This document shows, piece by piece, positions 10,358 through 19,861 of a DNA stretch of 64,000 bases. The translations under genes and the position numbers were made by a program. Position 1 is the stretch's first letter; every line of letters starts with the position of its first letter. The stretch comes from Pseudomonas subflava. Its GTDB lineage: Bacteria; Pseudomonadota; Gammaproteobacteria; Pseudomonadales; Pseudomonadaceae. Location: positions 170,510 to 234,509 of the forward strand of contig NZ_JAMXBF010000014.1 of the NCBI RefSeq assembly GCF_023823685.1, given 5' to 3'. Below the pieces are notes generated by a model, which had not been told where the DNA came from, made no database searches, and saw only the letters and a program-made list of their open reading frames with translations.

Positions 10358-10448
10358 TGTCTCCATATGGAAACATGCTTGGAGCGGAGGCCGGAAATAC
10401 GCGGGTCGGACTTCAGTCTCTATTTGGAGATACGTCTCCATTTCAGGA
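10358..10448. promoter_or_regulatory. Three repeated palindromic sites, candidate HbcR upstream activating sequences
   Basis: TGTCTCCATATGGAAACA (10358-10375) is a near-perfect palindrome. A second copy, GTCTCTATTTGGAGATAC, is at 10416-10433. A third, more diverged copy starting GTCTCCATTT at 10434 runs into the 3' end of hbcR. They lie 64 to 150 bases upstream of the sigma54 promoter, the usual place for enhancer-binding proteins. Confidence 0.65.
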
Positions 10449-11858
10449 CGCCAGTCCCAGTGCGAGCATCTTCTTGTACAGGGTCGAGCGGCCCAGCCCC
10501 AGGCGTTTGGCGGCCTCCGGCACGTTGCCGGCGTGCTCGGCCAGGGCCTGGCGGATCAGCTCGCGTTCGTACGCCTCGCGGGCGGCGTAGAAATCGGTGG
10601 CGAGCGGTGCGCCGGGTTCGACGGCGTTCGGGCGTGGCGCAGGCGGCGGTACGACACGGCCGATCGCCGCGCGCAGCGCATCTGCGCTCAGCCGCGGCTC
10701 GTCGCCGAGCAGGGCGGCACGCTCCAGCACGTTGCGCAGTTCGCGGATATTGCCCGGCCAGGCGTGGCTGGCGAGCAGGGTTTGAGCTTCGGCGTCCAGC
10801 TCATGGTGGCCGGGCAACTCATCAAGGATCGCCTCGCACAGCGCCGGTAGATCGTCCAGGCGCTCTCGCAGCGGCGGCAGCTGGATCGGCAGCACGTTGA
10901 GGCGGTAGTACAGGTCGGCGCGGAAACGCCCTTCTTGCACCGCAGCTTCCAGATCCAGCGAGGTGGCAGCGATCAGGCGCACGTCGCTGCGGCGCACCTC
11001 GTTGGAGCCGACCGGCTCGAACTCCTTCTCCTGCAGTACGCGCAGCAGCTTGCTCTGCAGGGCCAGCGGCATGTCGCCGATCTCGTCGAGGAACAGGGTA
11101 CCGCCCTGGGCGATTTGCAGTTTGCCGGGGCGGCCCTTGCGGTCCGCGCCGGTGAAGGCCCCGGGCGCGGTGCCGAAGAACTCGGCCTCCAGCAATGTCT
11201 CCGGAATCGCCGCGCAGTTGACGCTGACGAAGGGCTTGTGTGCCCGCGGCGAGGCGCTGTGGATGGCGTGGGCCAGCAGCTCCTTGCCGGTACCTGTCTC
11301 GCCGAGCAGCAGCACCGGCGACTCGCTAGCCGCGCCACGCCGGGCACGGCGCTTGACCTCCAGGCTGGCGGCGCTGGTGCCGATGAAGTGGGCGAAACTG
11401 TACTTGGCCTGGCGCGCCTGCAGCAGCGAGCGGGTCGAGGCCAGCTCTTCCTGGATCTGCATGAAGCGGGTCACCAGCGGCGCCAGGTTGCGCAACTGGT
11501 CGAACAGGGCGAAGCCGATGGCGCCGATCACCGCGCCGGCATCGTCGTGCACCGGCAGGCGCATCACTACCAGCGGGCCGCCAGGGGTGTCGAGCATGTC
11601 CAGCAGGATCGGTTCGCCAGTCTCCACCACCTGGCGCAGCAGGCTGGCGGGGATGACCTTTTCCACCTCCTGGCCGACGGCCTGGCTGGCGTCGTCCAGG
11701 CCATAGCGGCGGGCGTAACGCTCGTTCATCCAGACGATGCGCGCGTCCTTGTCGACGATCACCGTGCCCTCGCTGGACTGCTCGACGATCTCGAACAGCG
11801 AGCGGATCGCCAGCAGGCGCACATGCTGGTAGTCGCGCAGGGTGGAGGCGTCTTTCAT
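10443..11858 (-). CDS. hbcR: Sigma54-dependent activator of 3-hydroxybutyrate catabolism
   Basis: This 471-residue enhancer-binding protein has an N-terminal PAS-type sensory domain (about 20-140, with a VDKDARIVWMNERYARRYG pattern). The central AAA+ domain has Walker A GETGTGKE, the sigma54-contacting GAFTGA loop, and GGTLFLDEIGDMP. A Fis-type helix-turn-helix lies at the C-terminus (NVPEAAKRLGLGRSTLYKKM). It matches the position and architecture of PA2005 HbcR. The adjoining operon has a sigma54 promoter and repeated palindromes, so direct control of that operon is strongly suggested. There is no receiver domain, so it probably responds to a small ligand through PAS. Confidence 0.9.
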   Translation of the reverse strand: MKDASTLRDYQHVRLLAIRSLFEIVEQSSEGTVIVDKDARIVWMNERYARRYGLDDASQAVGQEVEKVIPASLLRQVVETGEPILLDMLDTPGGPLVVMRLPVHDDAGAVIGAIGFALFDQLRNLAPLVTRFMQIQEELASTRSLLQARQAKYSFAHFIGTSAASLEVKRRARRGAASESPVLLLGETGTGKELLAHAIHSASPRAHKPFVSVNCAAIPETLLEAEFFGTAPGAFTGADRKGRPGKLQIAQGGTLFLDEIGDMPLALQSKLLRVLQEKEFEPVGSNEVRRSDVRLIAATSLDLEAAVQEGRFRADLYYRLNVLPIQLPPLRERLDDLPALCEAILDELPGHHELDAEAQTLLASHAWPGNIRELRNVLERAALLGDEPRLSADALRAAIGRVVPPPAPRPNAVEPGAPLATDFYAAREAYERELIRQALAEHAGNVPEAAKRLGLGRSTLYKKMLALGLAS

Positions 11859-11940
11859 CGGCAGTCTCGCTAGGGGGAAGAGGCCGAGCTTAGCGGGGCT
11901 CGGCCATCGGGCAATCTGACCTTGGTCGCAGCGACGGCGT

Positions 11941-12843
11941 TCAGCGGGCGGCCAGACGGGCGCGGGCGACGCGCGAGCCGTTTGGCTTGTCGAGCACCTG
12001 GCAGATGCGCGCGCCGGCGTCGATCAGCTTGTCCATGTCGATGCCAGTATGGATGCCCAGGCCCTGCAGCAGGTACAGCACGTCCTCGGTGGCGACGTTG
12101 CCGGTGGCGCCCTTGGCGTAGGGGCAGCCGCCCAGGCCGGCGACCGAGCTGTCGAACACGGCGATGCCTTCCTGCAGGCTGGCGTAGATATTGGCCAGGG
12201 CCTGGCCGTAGGTGTCGTGGAAGTGCCCGGCCAGTTTGTCGCGCGGGATGTCGCGGCCGAGCACTTCGAACATGTGGCGGGTCTTGCCGGCGGTGCCGGT
12301 GCCGATGGTGTCGCCCAGCGAGACTTCGTAGCAGCCCATGGCGAACAGCTCGCGGGCCACGGCCGAGACCTGCTCGGGCGCGACTTCGCCCTCGTAGGGG
12401 CAGCCGAGCACGCAGGAGACATAGCCGCGCACGGTGATGCCGTGGGCCTTGGCCGCTTCCATCACCGGGATGAAGCGCTCCAGGCTCTCGGCGATGGAGC
12501 AGTTGATGTTCTTCTGCGAGAAGGCCTCCGAGGCGGCGGCGAATACCGCTACTTCCTTGACTCCGGCCTCGACAGCGGCCTCGAAGCCCTTGAGATTGGG
12601 GGTGAGGGCACCGTAGACCACGCCAGGTTTCTGCTGAATACCGGCGAAGACTTCGGCGCTGCCAGCCATCTGCGGCACCCACTTGGGCGAGACGAAGCTG
12701 CCCACCTCGATGTAGCCCAGGCCGGCGGCGCTCAGGTCGTCGGTCAGGCGCACCTTGTCGGCCACGCTGATCGGTTGTTTCTCGTTCTGCAGGCCGTCGC
12801 GCGGGCCGACTTCGACCAGGCGGACATGTTGCGGCAGGTTCAT
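11941..12843 (-). CDS. liuE: Hydroxymethylglutaryl-CoA lyase
   Basis: This 300-residue TIM-barrel lyase starts VRLVEVGPRDGLQNEK, the HMG-CoA lyase signature, and carries SVAGLGGCPYAKGATGNVATED with the catalytic cysteine loop, plus the metal-binding HFHDTYG. The family splits HMG-CoA into acetoacetate and acetyl-CoA, the last step of leucine breakdown. It is the final gene of liuRABCDE. ATG at 12843 is chosen because GGAG lies at the right spacing and the protein then has the usual length; the frame stays open upstream. A REP palindrome separates it from liuD. Confidence 0.95.
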   Translation of the reverse strand: MNLPQHVRLVEVGPRDGLQNEKQPISVADKVRLTDDLSAAGLGYIEVGSFVSPKWVPQMAGSAEVFAGIQQKPGVVYGALTPNLKGFEAAVEAGVKEVAVFAAASEAFSQKNINCSIAESLERFIPVMEAAKAHGITVRGYVSCVLGCPYEGEVAPEQVSAVARELFAMGCYEVSLGDTIGTGTAGKTRHMFEVLGRDIPRDKLAGHFHDTYGQALANIYASLQEGIAVFDSSVAGLGGCPYAKGATGNVATEDVLYLLQGLGIHTGIDMDKLIDAGARICQVLDKPNGSRVARARLAAR

Positions 12844-12854
12844 GCATGTTCTCC

Positions 12855-12908
12855 GTAGGGTGCGCCGTGCGCACCGTGCTGTTCGGTGGTGCGCACGGCG
12901 CACCCTAC
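12855..12908. repeat. REP-like palindrome between liuD and liuE
   Basis: Two inverted arms, GTAGGGTGCGCCGTGCGCAC and its complement, flank a short loop of about twelve bases. Copies of the same arm occur at 17300, 18554, 21068 and 39106. It lies within the liu operon and could form a stable mRNA hairpin. Confidence 0.85.
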
Positions 12909-12920
12909 GCGATATCCATC

Positions 12921-14879
12921 CTACGCGGTGAGCGCTTCCTCCAGCTCCACCAGTGCGGCACCTTCGCCGACCATATCGCCTTCGCCACAGTACAGCGCCT
13001 TGACCGTGCCGGCCTGGGGCGCGCGGATGCTGTGCTCCATCTTCATGGCCTCCAGCACCACCAGGGCCTGGCCGGCTTCCACGGTCTGGCCGGCTTCGAC
13101 CAGCACGCGGACGATACTGCCGTTCATCGGGGCTGTCAGCCCGCCGTGCTGGGCGTGGCTGGCTTCGGCCTCGGCGATCGGGTCGACGCGACGTACCTCG
13201 TGCAAGCGGCCCTGCCATTCCAGATAGAGCGCATCGCCACGGCGGATCGCCCGGTGCGCGCGGCGCAGGCCGTCCTGCTCGAGCCACAGCTGTTCGCCGA
13301 GCAGGCGCGATTGCGCCGGGCCGCGCAGGTGCACGGTATGGCGTTGCTCGCCGCTGCGCAGATGCACATCGGTTTCCGCGCCCAGGCCGGAGCGCCAGCC
13401 GCTGCTGGTAGCCCAGGGCGAGTGATAGTCCTCGTGGCTACGGCGCGGCGCCTCGCTCTGCAGCCACGCCTCGGCGGACAGCTGCCAGAACTCGGTCGGT
13501 AGCTCGGCCACGGCCGGCAGCAGTTGTTCCTGGTGCCGGGCGATAAAGCCGGTGTCCAGCTCCGCGTTGGCGAAGGCCGGATGGGCCAGCACGCGGCGCA
13601 GGAAGGGCAGGTTGCTGGCGAAGCCGCCGACCACCGTTTCTTCGAGCATGGCCAGTAGGCGCTGGCGAGCCTGCTCGCGGTCCTCGCCCCAGGCGACCAG
13701 CTTGGCCAGCATGGGGTCGTAGAACGGCGATACGGTATCGCCCTCGGCCACGCCGCTGTCCACGCGGCGGCCTTCGCCGGCGGCCGGCTCGCGATACAGC
13801 TTCAGGTCACCGGACGCGGGCAGGAAGTCGTGGTCGGTGTCCTCGGCGTACAAGCGCACCTCGATGGCATGGCCCATCAGCGGCACCTGTTCCTGGGTGA
13901 TCGGCAGCGCCTCGCCACGGGCCACGCGAATCTGCCAGGCCACCAGGTCGAGGCCGGTGATGGCCTCGGTGACCGGGTGCTCCACCTGCAGGCGGGTGTT
14001 CATTTCCATAAAGAAGAACTGGCCGCGAGCATCCAGCAGGAATTCCACGGTGCCGGCGCCGACATAGCCGATGGCCTGAGCGGCCTTGACTGCCGCTTCG
14101 CCCATGGCGCGGCGCAGTTCGGGCGTCAGGCCCGGGGCCGGAGCTTCCTCGACCACCTTCTGGTGACGGCGCTGGATCGAGCAGTCGCGTTCGTTGAGGT
14201 ACAGGCAGTTGCCGTGGCTGTCGGCGAATACCTGGATCTCCACGTGGCGTGGCTGCAGCACGTATTTCTCCACCAGCATGCGCGAGTCGCCGAAGGCGGA
14301 CTGGGCCTCGCGCTGGGCGGATTCCAGGGTCTCGGCCAGCTCGGCTTCGCGCTCGACTACCTTCATGCCCTTGCCACCGCCACCGGCGGCAGCCTTGAGC
14401 AGCACCGGGTAGCCGATGCGTTCGGCGGCGACGCGGAAGGTTTCCACGTCCTGGGCTTCGCCGTGGTAGCCAGGCACCAGCGGCACGCCGGCATCGTCCA
14501 TCAGCGCCTTGGCCGCGGATTTGCTGCCCATGGCGTCGATGGCGGACGCGGGTGGGCCGAGGAACACCAGGCCGGCGGCCTCGATGGCGCGGGCGAAGCC
14601 GGCGTTCTCGGAGAGGAAGCCGTAGCCCGGGTGGATGGCCTGGGCACCGCTGGCCTTGGCCGCGGCGATGATCTTGTCGATCAGCAGGTAGCTGTCGGCC
14701 GGCTTGGCGCCGCCGAGGTTCACCGCCATATCGGCCTCGCGAACATGGCGGGCGTTGGCGTCGATGGCGCTGTGCACGGCCACCGTCTTCAGGCCCTGGG
14801 CCTTGGCGGTGCGCATCACTCGGCAGGCGATCTCGCCGCGGTTGGCGACCAGCAGGGTGTCGATGTGCTTGTGGCTCAT
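12921..14879 (-). CDS. liuD: Methylcrotonyl-CoA carboxylase, biotin-carboxylase/biotin-carrier subunit
   Basis: This 652-residue protein has a biotin carboxylase domain (about 1-450; LLVANRGEIACRVMR, AAAGGGGKGMKVV, MEMNTRLQVEHPVTE), a middle BT-like region, and a C-terminal biotinyl domain with VLEAMKMEHSI, whose lysine takes biotin. With LiuB it carboxylates 3-methylcrotonyl-CoA in the leucine pathway. Its ATG overlaps the liuC stop in an ATGA, indicating translational coupling. Confidence 0.95.
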   Translation of the reverse strand: MSHKHIDTLLVANRGEIACRVMRTAKAQGLKTVAVHSAIDANARHVREADMAVNLGGAKPADSYLLIDKIIAAAKASGAQAIHPGYGFLSENAGFARAIEAAGLVFLGPPASAIDAMGSKSAAKALMDDAGVPLVPGYHGEAQDVETFRVAAERIGYPVLLKAAAGGGGKGMKVVEREAELAETLESAQREAQSAFGDSRMLVEKYVLQPRHVEIQVFADSHGNCLYLNERDCSIQRRHQKVVEEAPAPGLTPELRRAMGEAAVKAAQAIGYVGAGTVEFLLDARGQFFFMEMNTRLQVEHPVTEAITGLDLVAWQIRVARGEALPITQEQVPLMGHAIEVRLYAEDTDHDFLPASGDLKLYREPAAGEGRRVDSGVAEGDTVSPFYDPMLAKLVAWGEDREQARQRLLAMLEETVVGGFASNLPFLRRVLAHPAFANAELDTGFIARHQEQLLPAVAELPTEFWQLSAEAWLQSEAPRRSHEDYHSPWATSSGWRSGLGAETDVHLRSGEQRHTVHLRGPAQSRLLGEQLWLEQDGLRRAHRAIRRGDALYLEWQGRLHEVRRVDPIAEAEASHAQHGGLTAPMNGSIVRVLVEAGQTVEAGQALVVLEAMKMEHSIRAPQAGTVKALYCGEGDMVGEGAALVELEEALTA

Positions 14880-15676
14880 GCTTGCGGCTCCTGCCAGGCG
14901 GGCGTGCGTTTTTCCAGGAAGGCATTGAGCCCCTCCTGGCCTTCCGGGCTGACGCGGATGCGGGCGATGGCGTTCTCGGTGTAGCGGCGCAGGGCCGGGT
15001 TGAGCACACCGCTGGCCACTTCGCGCAACAAGTCCTTGCTGGCCTGCATGGCCTGCGGGCTATTGAGCAGCAGATTGTTCACCCAGCCTTCGACCTGGGC
15101 GTCCAGTTCGGCGGCTGGGTAGGCCTCGGCCAGCAGGCCCAGCTCGCGGGCGCGGTTGCCGGAGAAACGTTCGGCGGTCAGCGCATAGCGGCGCGCGGCG
15201 CGCTCGCCGAGGGCCTGGACCACGAAGGGGCTGATCACCGCCGGCGCCAGGCCGATGCGCACCTCGGACAGGCTGAACAGCGCGTCGTCCGCGCCGATGG
15301 CCATATCGCAGCAGCTGACCAGGCCCACCGCACCGCCGAAGGCCGCGCCCTGAACCACGGCCAGGGTTGGAATCTTCAGGCCATTGAGGTTGTACATCAG
15401 CTCGGCCAGCTCGCGGGCATCATTCAGGTTGGCGTTGTAGTCGAGCTTGGCCGAGGCCTGCATCCAGGCCAGGTCGGCGCCGGCGGAGAAATGCTTGCCA
15501 CGGCCGCGCAGCAGCAGGAAGCGCAGGCTCTTGTCGGCGGCGATCGTGTCGATGGCGAGGATCAGCTCGCGGATCATCTCGGCGTTGAAGGCGTTGTTCT
15601 TTTCCGGGCGGTTCAGCCACAGGGTGGCGAAGCCGCGCGGGTCTTTTTCCAGCTGTACGGTAGTGAAGTCGGTCAT
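14876..15676 (-). CDS. liuC: Methylglutaconyl-CoA hydratase
   Basis: This 266-residue enoyl-CoA hydratase/isomerase-fold protein has the crotonase CoA and oxyanion elements GKHFSAGADLAWMQ and VQGAAFGGAVGLVSCCDMAIG. In the liu context the reaction is hydration of 3-methylglutaconyl-CoA to HMG-CoA. It follows liuB by a few bases and overlaps liuD by four. The assignment among crotonases rests on operon position. Confidence 0.93.
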   Translation of the reverse strand: MTDFTTVQLEKDPRGFATLWLNRPEKNNAFNAEMIRELILAIDTIAADKSLRFLLLRGRGKHFSAGADLAWMQASAKLDYNANLNDARELAELMYNLNGLKIPTLAVVQGAAFGGAVGLVSCCDMAIGADDALFSLSEVRIGLAPAVISPFVVQALGERAARRYALTAERFSGNRARELGLLAEAYPAAELDAQVEGWVNNLLLNSPQAMQASKDLLREVASGVLNPALRRYTENAIARIRVSPEGQEGLNAFLEKRTPAWQEPQA

Positions 15677-15679
15677 GGC

Positions 15680-17287
<1,608 letters not shown>

Positions 17288-17299
17288 ATGTTGCTTCCT

Positions 17300-17354
17300 G
17301 TAGGGTGCGCCGTGCGCACCATGCGATGTTACTGGTGCGCACGGCGCACCCTAC
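17300..17354. repeat. REP-like palindrome between liuA and liuB
   Basis: Same inverted arms as the copy at 12855 (GTAGGGTGCGCCGTGCGCAC and complement) with a loop of about fourteen bases. Confidence 0.85.
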
Positions 17355-17367
17355 GGTTGCCCGCGTG

Positions 17368-18531
17368 TTACTTGGTCTCGTTGTACAGCTCGCGGCCGAT
17401 CAGCATGCGGCGGATCTCGCTGGTGCCGGCGCCGATCTCGTACAGCTTGGCGTCACGCAGCAGGCGGCCGGCCGGGTACTCGTTGGTGTAGCCGTTGCCG
17501 CCGAGCAGCTGGATGGTGTCGAGGGCCATCTTGGTGGCCATCTCTGCGGTGTAGAGGATCACCGCGGCGGCGTCCTTGCGCGATTCCTCGCCGCGGTCGC
17601 AGGCCTTGGCCACGGTGTACAGGTAGGACTTGGAGGCGTTCATGCCGGCGTACATGTCGGCCAGCTTGCCCTGCACTAGCTGGAACTCGCCGATCGACTG
17701 CTTGAACTGCTGACGCTCGTGCACGTAGGGCAGTACCACGTCCATACAGGCGCTCATGATCCCGGTGGGGCCGCCGGAGAGCACGGTGCGCTCGTAGTCC
17801 AGGCCGCTCATCAGCACGGCTACGCCACGGCCTTCGCCGCCGAGGATGTTTTCCTCCGGTACTTCCACGTCCTCGAACACCAGCTCGCAAGTGTTGGAGC
17901 CGCGCATGCCCAGCTTGTCCAGCTTCTGGTGGCGGGAGAAGCCCTTGTAGTCGCGCTCGACGATGAACGCAGTCATGCCGCGCGAGCCGGCGTTGATGTC
18001 GGTCTTGGCGTAGATCACGTAGGTGTGGGCGTCGGGGCCGTTGGTGATCCACATCTTGTTGCCGTTGAGCACGTAGCGGTCGCCGCGCTTCTCGGCACGC
18101 AGCTTCATCGACACCACGTCGGAGCCGGCGTTGGGCTCGCTCATGGCCAGGGCGCCGATGTGTTCGCCGGAGCACAGCTTGGGCAGGTACTTGGCCTTCT
18201 GCTCGTGGGTGCCGTTTTTGCGGATCTGGTTCAGGCACAGGTTGGAGTGCGCGCCGTAGGACAGGCCGACCGAGGCGCTGGCGCGGCTGATCTCTTCCAT
18301 CGCCACCACGTGGGCCAGGTAACCCATGTGGGTGCCGCCGTATTCCTCTTCCACGGTCATGCCGAGCAGGCCCATGTCGCCGAACTTGCGCCACATGTCC
18401 ATGGGGAACTCGTTGTCGCGGTCGATCTGCGCCGCACGCGGGGCCAGCTCGGCCTGGGCAAACTGGTGCACCGAGTCGCGCAGCATGTCGATGGTCTCGC
18501 CGAGACCGAAGTTGAGGGTCGGGAAGTTCAT
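17368..18531 (-). CDS. liuA: Isovaleryl-CoA dehydrogenase
   Basis: This 387-residue FAD-dependent acyl-CoA dehydrogenase has LAMSEPNAGSDVVSM, the FAD-binding MWITNGPDA region, and QLLGGNGYTNEYPAGRLLRDAKLYEIGAGTSE split across the C-terminus. The active-site Glu of isovaleryl-CoA dehydrogenases lies in the middle helix (LDYERTVL) rather than at the GTSE position. That fits the branched-chain isovaleryl type and the liu operon. The start at 18531 gives MNFPTLNFGLGE with an AGGTG site. Confidence 0.95.
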   Translation of the reverse strand: MNFPTLNFGLGETIDMLRDSVHQFAQAELAPRAAQIDRDNEFPMDMWRKFGDMGLLGMTVEEEYGGTHMGYLAHVVAMEEISRASASVGLSYGAHSNLCLNQIRKNGTHEQKAKYLPKLCSGEHIGALAMSEPNAGSDVVSMKLRAEKRGDRYVLNGNKMWITNGPDAHTYVIYAKTDINAGSRGMTAFIVERDYKGFSRHQKLDKLGMRGSNTCELVFEDVEVPEENILGGEGRGVAVLMSGLDYERTVLSGGPTGIMSACMDVVLPYVHERQQFKQSIGEFQLVQGKLADMYAGMNASKSYLYTVAKACDRGEESRKDAAAVILYTAEMATKMALDTIQLLGGNGYTNEYPAGRLLRDAKLYEIGAGTSEIRRMLIGRELYNETK

Positions 18532-18553
18532 GGGGGCACCTGCTGTAGTTGTC

Positions 18554-18609
18554 GTAGGGTGCGCCGTGCGCACCGGATCGGTTGGGGTAGTGCGCACGGC
18601 GCACCCTAC
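18554..18609. repeat. REP-like palindrome overlapping the liuR stop codon
   Basis: Same arm family as 12855. The last bases of the right arm include the reverse-strand stop codon of liuR (18606-18608), so the hairpin forms right at the end of that reading frame, ahead of liuA. Confidence 0.85.
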
Positions 18610-18986
18610 ATGGCAGTCTCTGCCAGCGCCGCCAGGCAGCGCTCTTCGGCTGTATCTAGTTCCAGCTGCATCTGTTCGATGTCCAGCAGCTGCTGCTCCA
18701 GCTGGGCGCGGCGGGCAGCGATCTTGGCCATGAAGGTCTCCAGCTGCTTGCGGTTGCCGCTGCTGGGGTCGTAGAGGTCGATCAGCTCCTTGCACTCGGC
18801 CAGCGAGAAGCCGATGCGCTTGCCGCGCAGGATCAGCTTGAGGGTCACCAGGTCCTTCGGCCGGTAGATGCGCTCCTGGCCGCGGCGCTCCGGCACCAGC
18901 ATGCCTTGCTCCTCGTAGAAGCGGATGGCGCGGGTGGTGACGTCCAGCTCGCGGGCCAGATCGGAGATGGAATAGGTGATGGACAT
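18606..18986 (-). CDS. liuR: MerR-family regulator of the leucine/isovalerate operon
   Basis: This 126-residue protein has a MerR-type winged helix-turn-helix at the N-terminus (YSISDLARELDVTTRAIRFYEEQGML, then LKLILRGKRIGFSL) and a C-terminal dimerisation coiled coil (about 75-120). It is the first gene of liuRABCDE and faces a perfect palindrome 19-34 bases upstream of its start. LiuR proteins repress liu genes and sense pathway acyl-CoA intermediates in other proteobacteria, as known for the family. Confidence 0.93.
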   Translation of the reverse strand: MSITYSISDLARELDVTTRAIRFYEEQGMLVPERRGQERIYRPKDLVTLKLILRGKRIGFSLAECKELIDLYDPSSGNRKQLETFMAKIAARRAQLEQQLLDIEQMQLELDTAEERCLAALAETAM

Positions 18987-19004
18987 GGCCGGCTCTCGTT
19001 TACC

Positions 19005-19020
19005 TTTACGTTAACGTAAA
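19005..19020. promoter_or_regulatory. LiuR operator
   Basis: TTTACGTTAACGTAAA is a perfect 16-base palindrome in the gap between liuR and the divergent SDR gene. It matches the LiuR consensus I recall from comparative work. One site could serve both promoters and tie the rightward SDR-thiolase-dehydrogenase genes to the liu regulon. Confidence 0.85.
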
Positions 19021-19083
19021 CCTGTGCAAATCTGCCTGTCAATGTCGGCAGGGTCCGACGCCTCATCGATTCGAGGACTGTTC

Positions 19084-19851
19084 ATGCGTATCGAAGACTC
19101 CGTATTCCTGATCACCGGCGGCGGCTCCGGCCTCGGCCTGGCCACCGCGCGTGAGCTGGTAGGCCTGGGCGCCAGGGTGTTGTTGCTGGACATCAACGCC
19201 GAGGCCGGCGCCAAGGCGGCTGCCGAGCTGGGCGAGCGCGCGCGCTTCCTGCGCGCCGATATCATCAGCGAGGACGATGGCCGCGCCGCCGTGGAAGATG
19301 CCTTGCAGGCCTTCGGCGCCGTGCACGGGCTGGTCAACTGCGCGGGCGTGGCGCCGGCCGAGAAGGTCATCGGGCGCAATGGTGCTCACGGCCTGGACAG
19401 CTTCCGCCGCACCATCGAGATCAACCTGATCGGCAGCTTCAACATGCTGCGCCTGGCCGCCGAGGCCATGGCTAGGAATGAGCCGAACGAAGGCGGTGAG
19501 CGCGGCGTAGTCATCAACACCGCCTCGGTGGCAGCCTTCGACGGGCAGATGGGCCAAGCTGCCTATTCGGCTTCCAAGGGCGGCGTGGCCGCCATGACCC
19601 TGCCGGCGGCGCGCGACCTGGCGCGCTCGGGCATCCGCGTGATGTGCATCGCGCCCGGCATCTTCGAGACGCCGATGATGGCCGGCATGCCCCAGGAGGT
19701 GCAGGACTCCCTGGCCGCCAACGTGCCGTTCCCGCCGCGCCTGGGGCGCCCGGCCGAGTACGCCGCGCTGGTCCGCCACATCGTCGAGAACGCCATGCTC
19801 AACGGCGAGACCATCCGCCTGGATGGTGCGCTGCGCATGGCGGCCAAATGA
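19084..19851 (+). CDS. Short-chain dehydrogenase, 3-hydroxyacyl-CoA dehydrogenase type 2-like
   Basis: This 255-residue SDR has TGGGSGLG near residue 11, an NCAG motif, and catalytic NTASVAAFDG...AYSASKGGV. The closest recognisable group is the HSD10-like 3-hydroxyacyl-CoA dehydrogenases, which act in isoleucine and fatty-acid breakdown (C-terminal RLGRPAEYAALVRHIVEN...IRLDGALRM). An AGGAC ribosome site supports ATG 19084. A thiolase follows within about ten bases. It is divergent from liuR across the LiuR palindrome. Confidence 0.88.
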   Translation: MRIEDSVFLITGGGSGLGLATARELVGLGARVLLLDINAEAGAKAAAELGERARFLRADIISEDDGRAAVEDALQAFGAVHGLVNCAGVAPAEKVIGRNGAHGLDSFRRTIEINLIGSFNMLRLAAEAMARNEPNEGGERGVVINTASVAAFDGQMGQAAYSASKGGVAAMTLPAARDLARSGIRVMCIAPGIFETPMMAGMPQEVQDSLAANVPFPPRLGRPAEYAALVRHIVENAMLNGETIRLDGALRMAAK

Positions 19852-19861
19852 GGACATGAGC

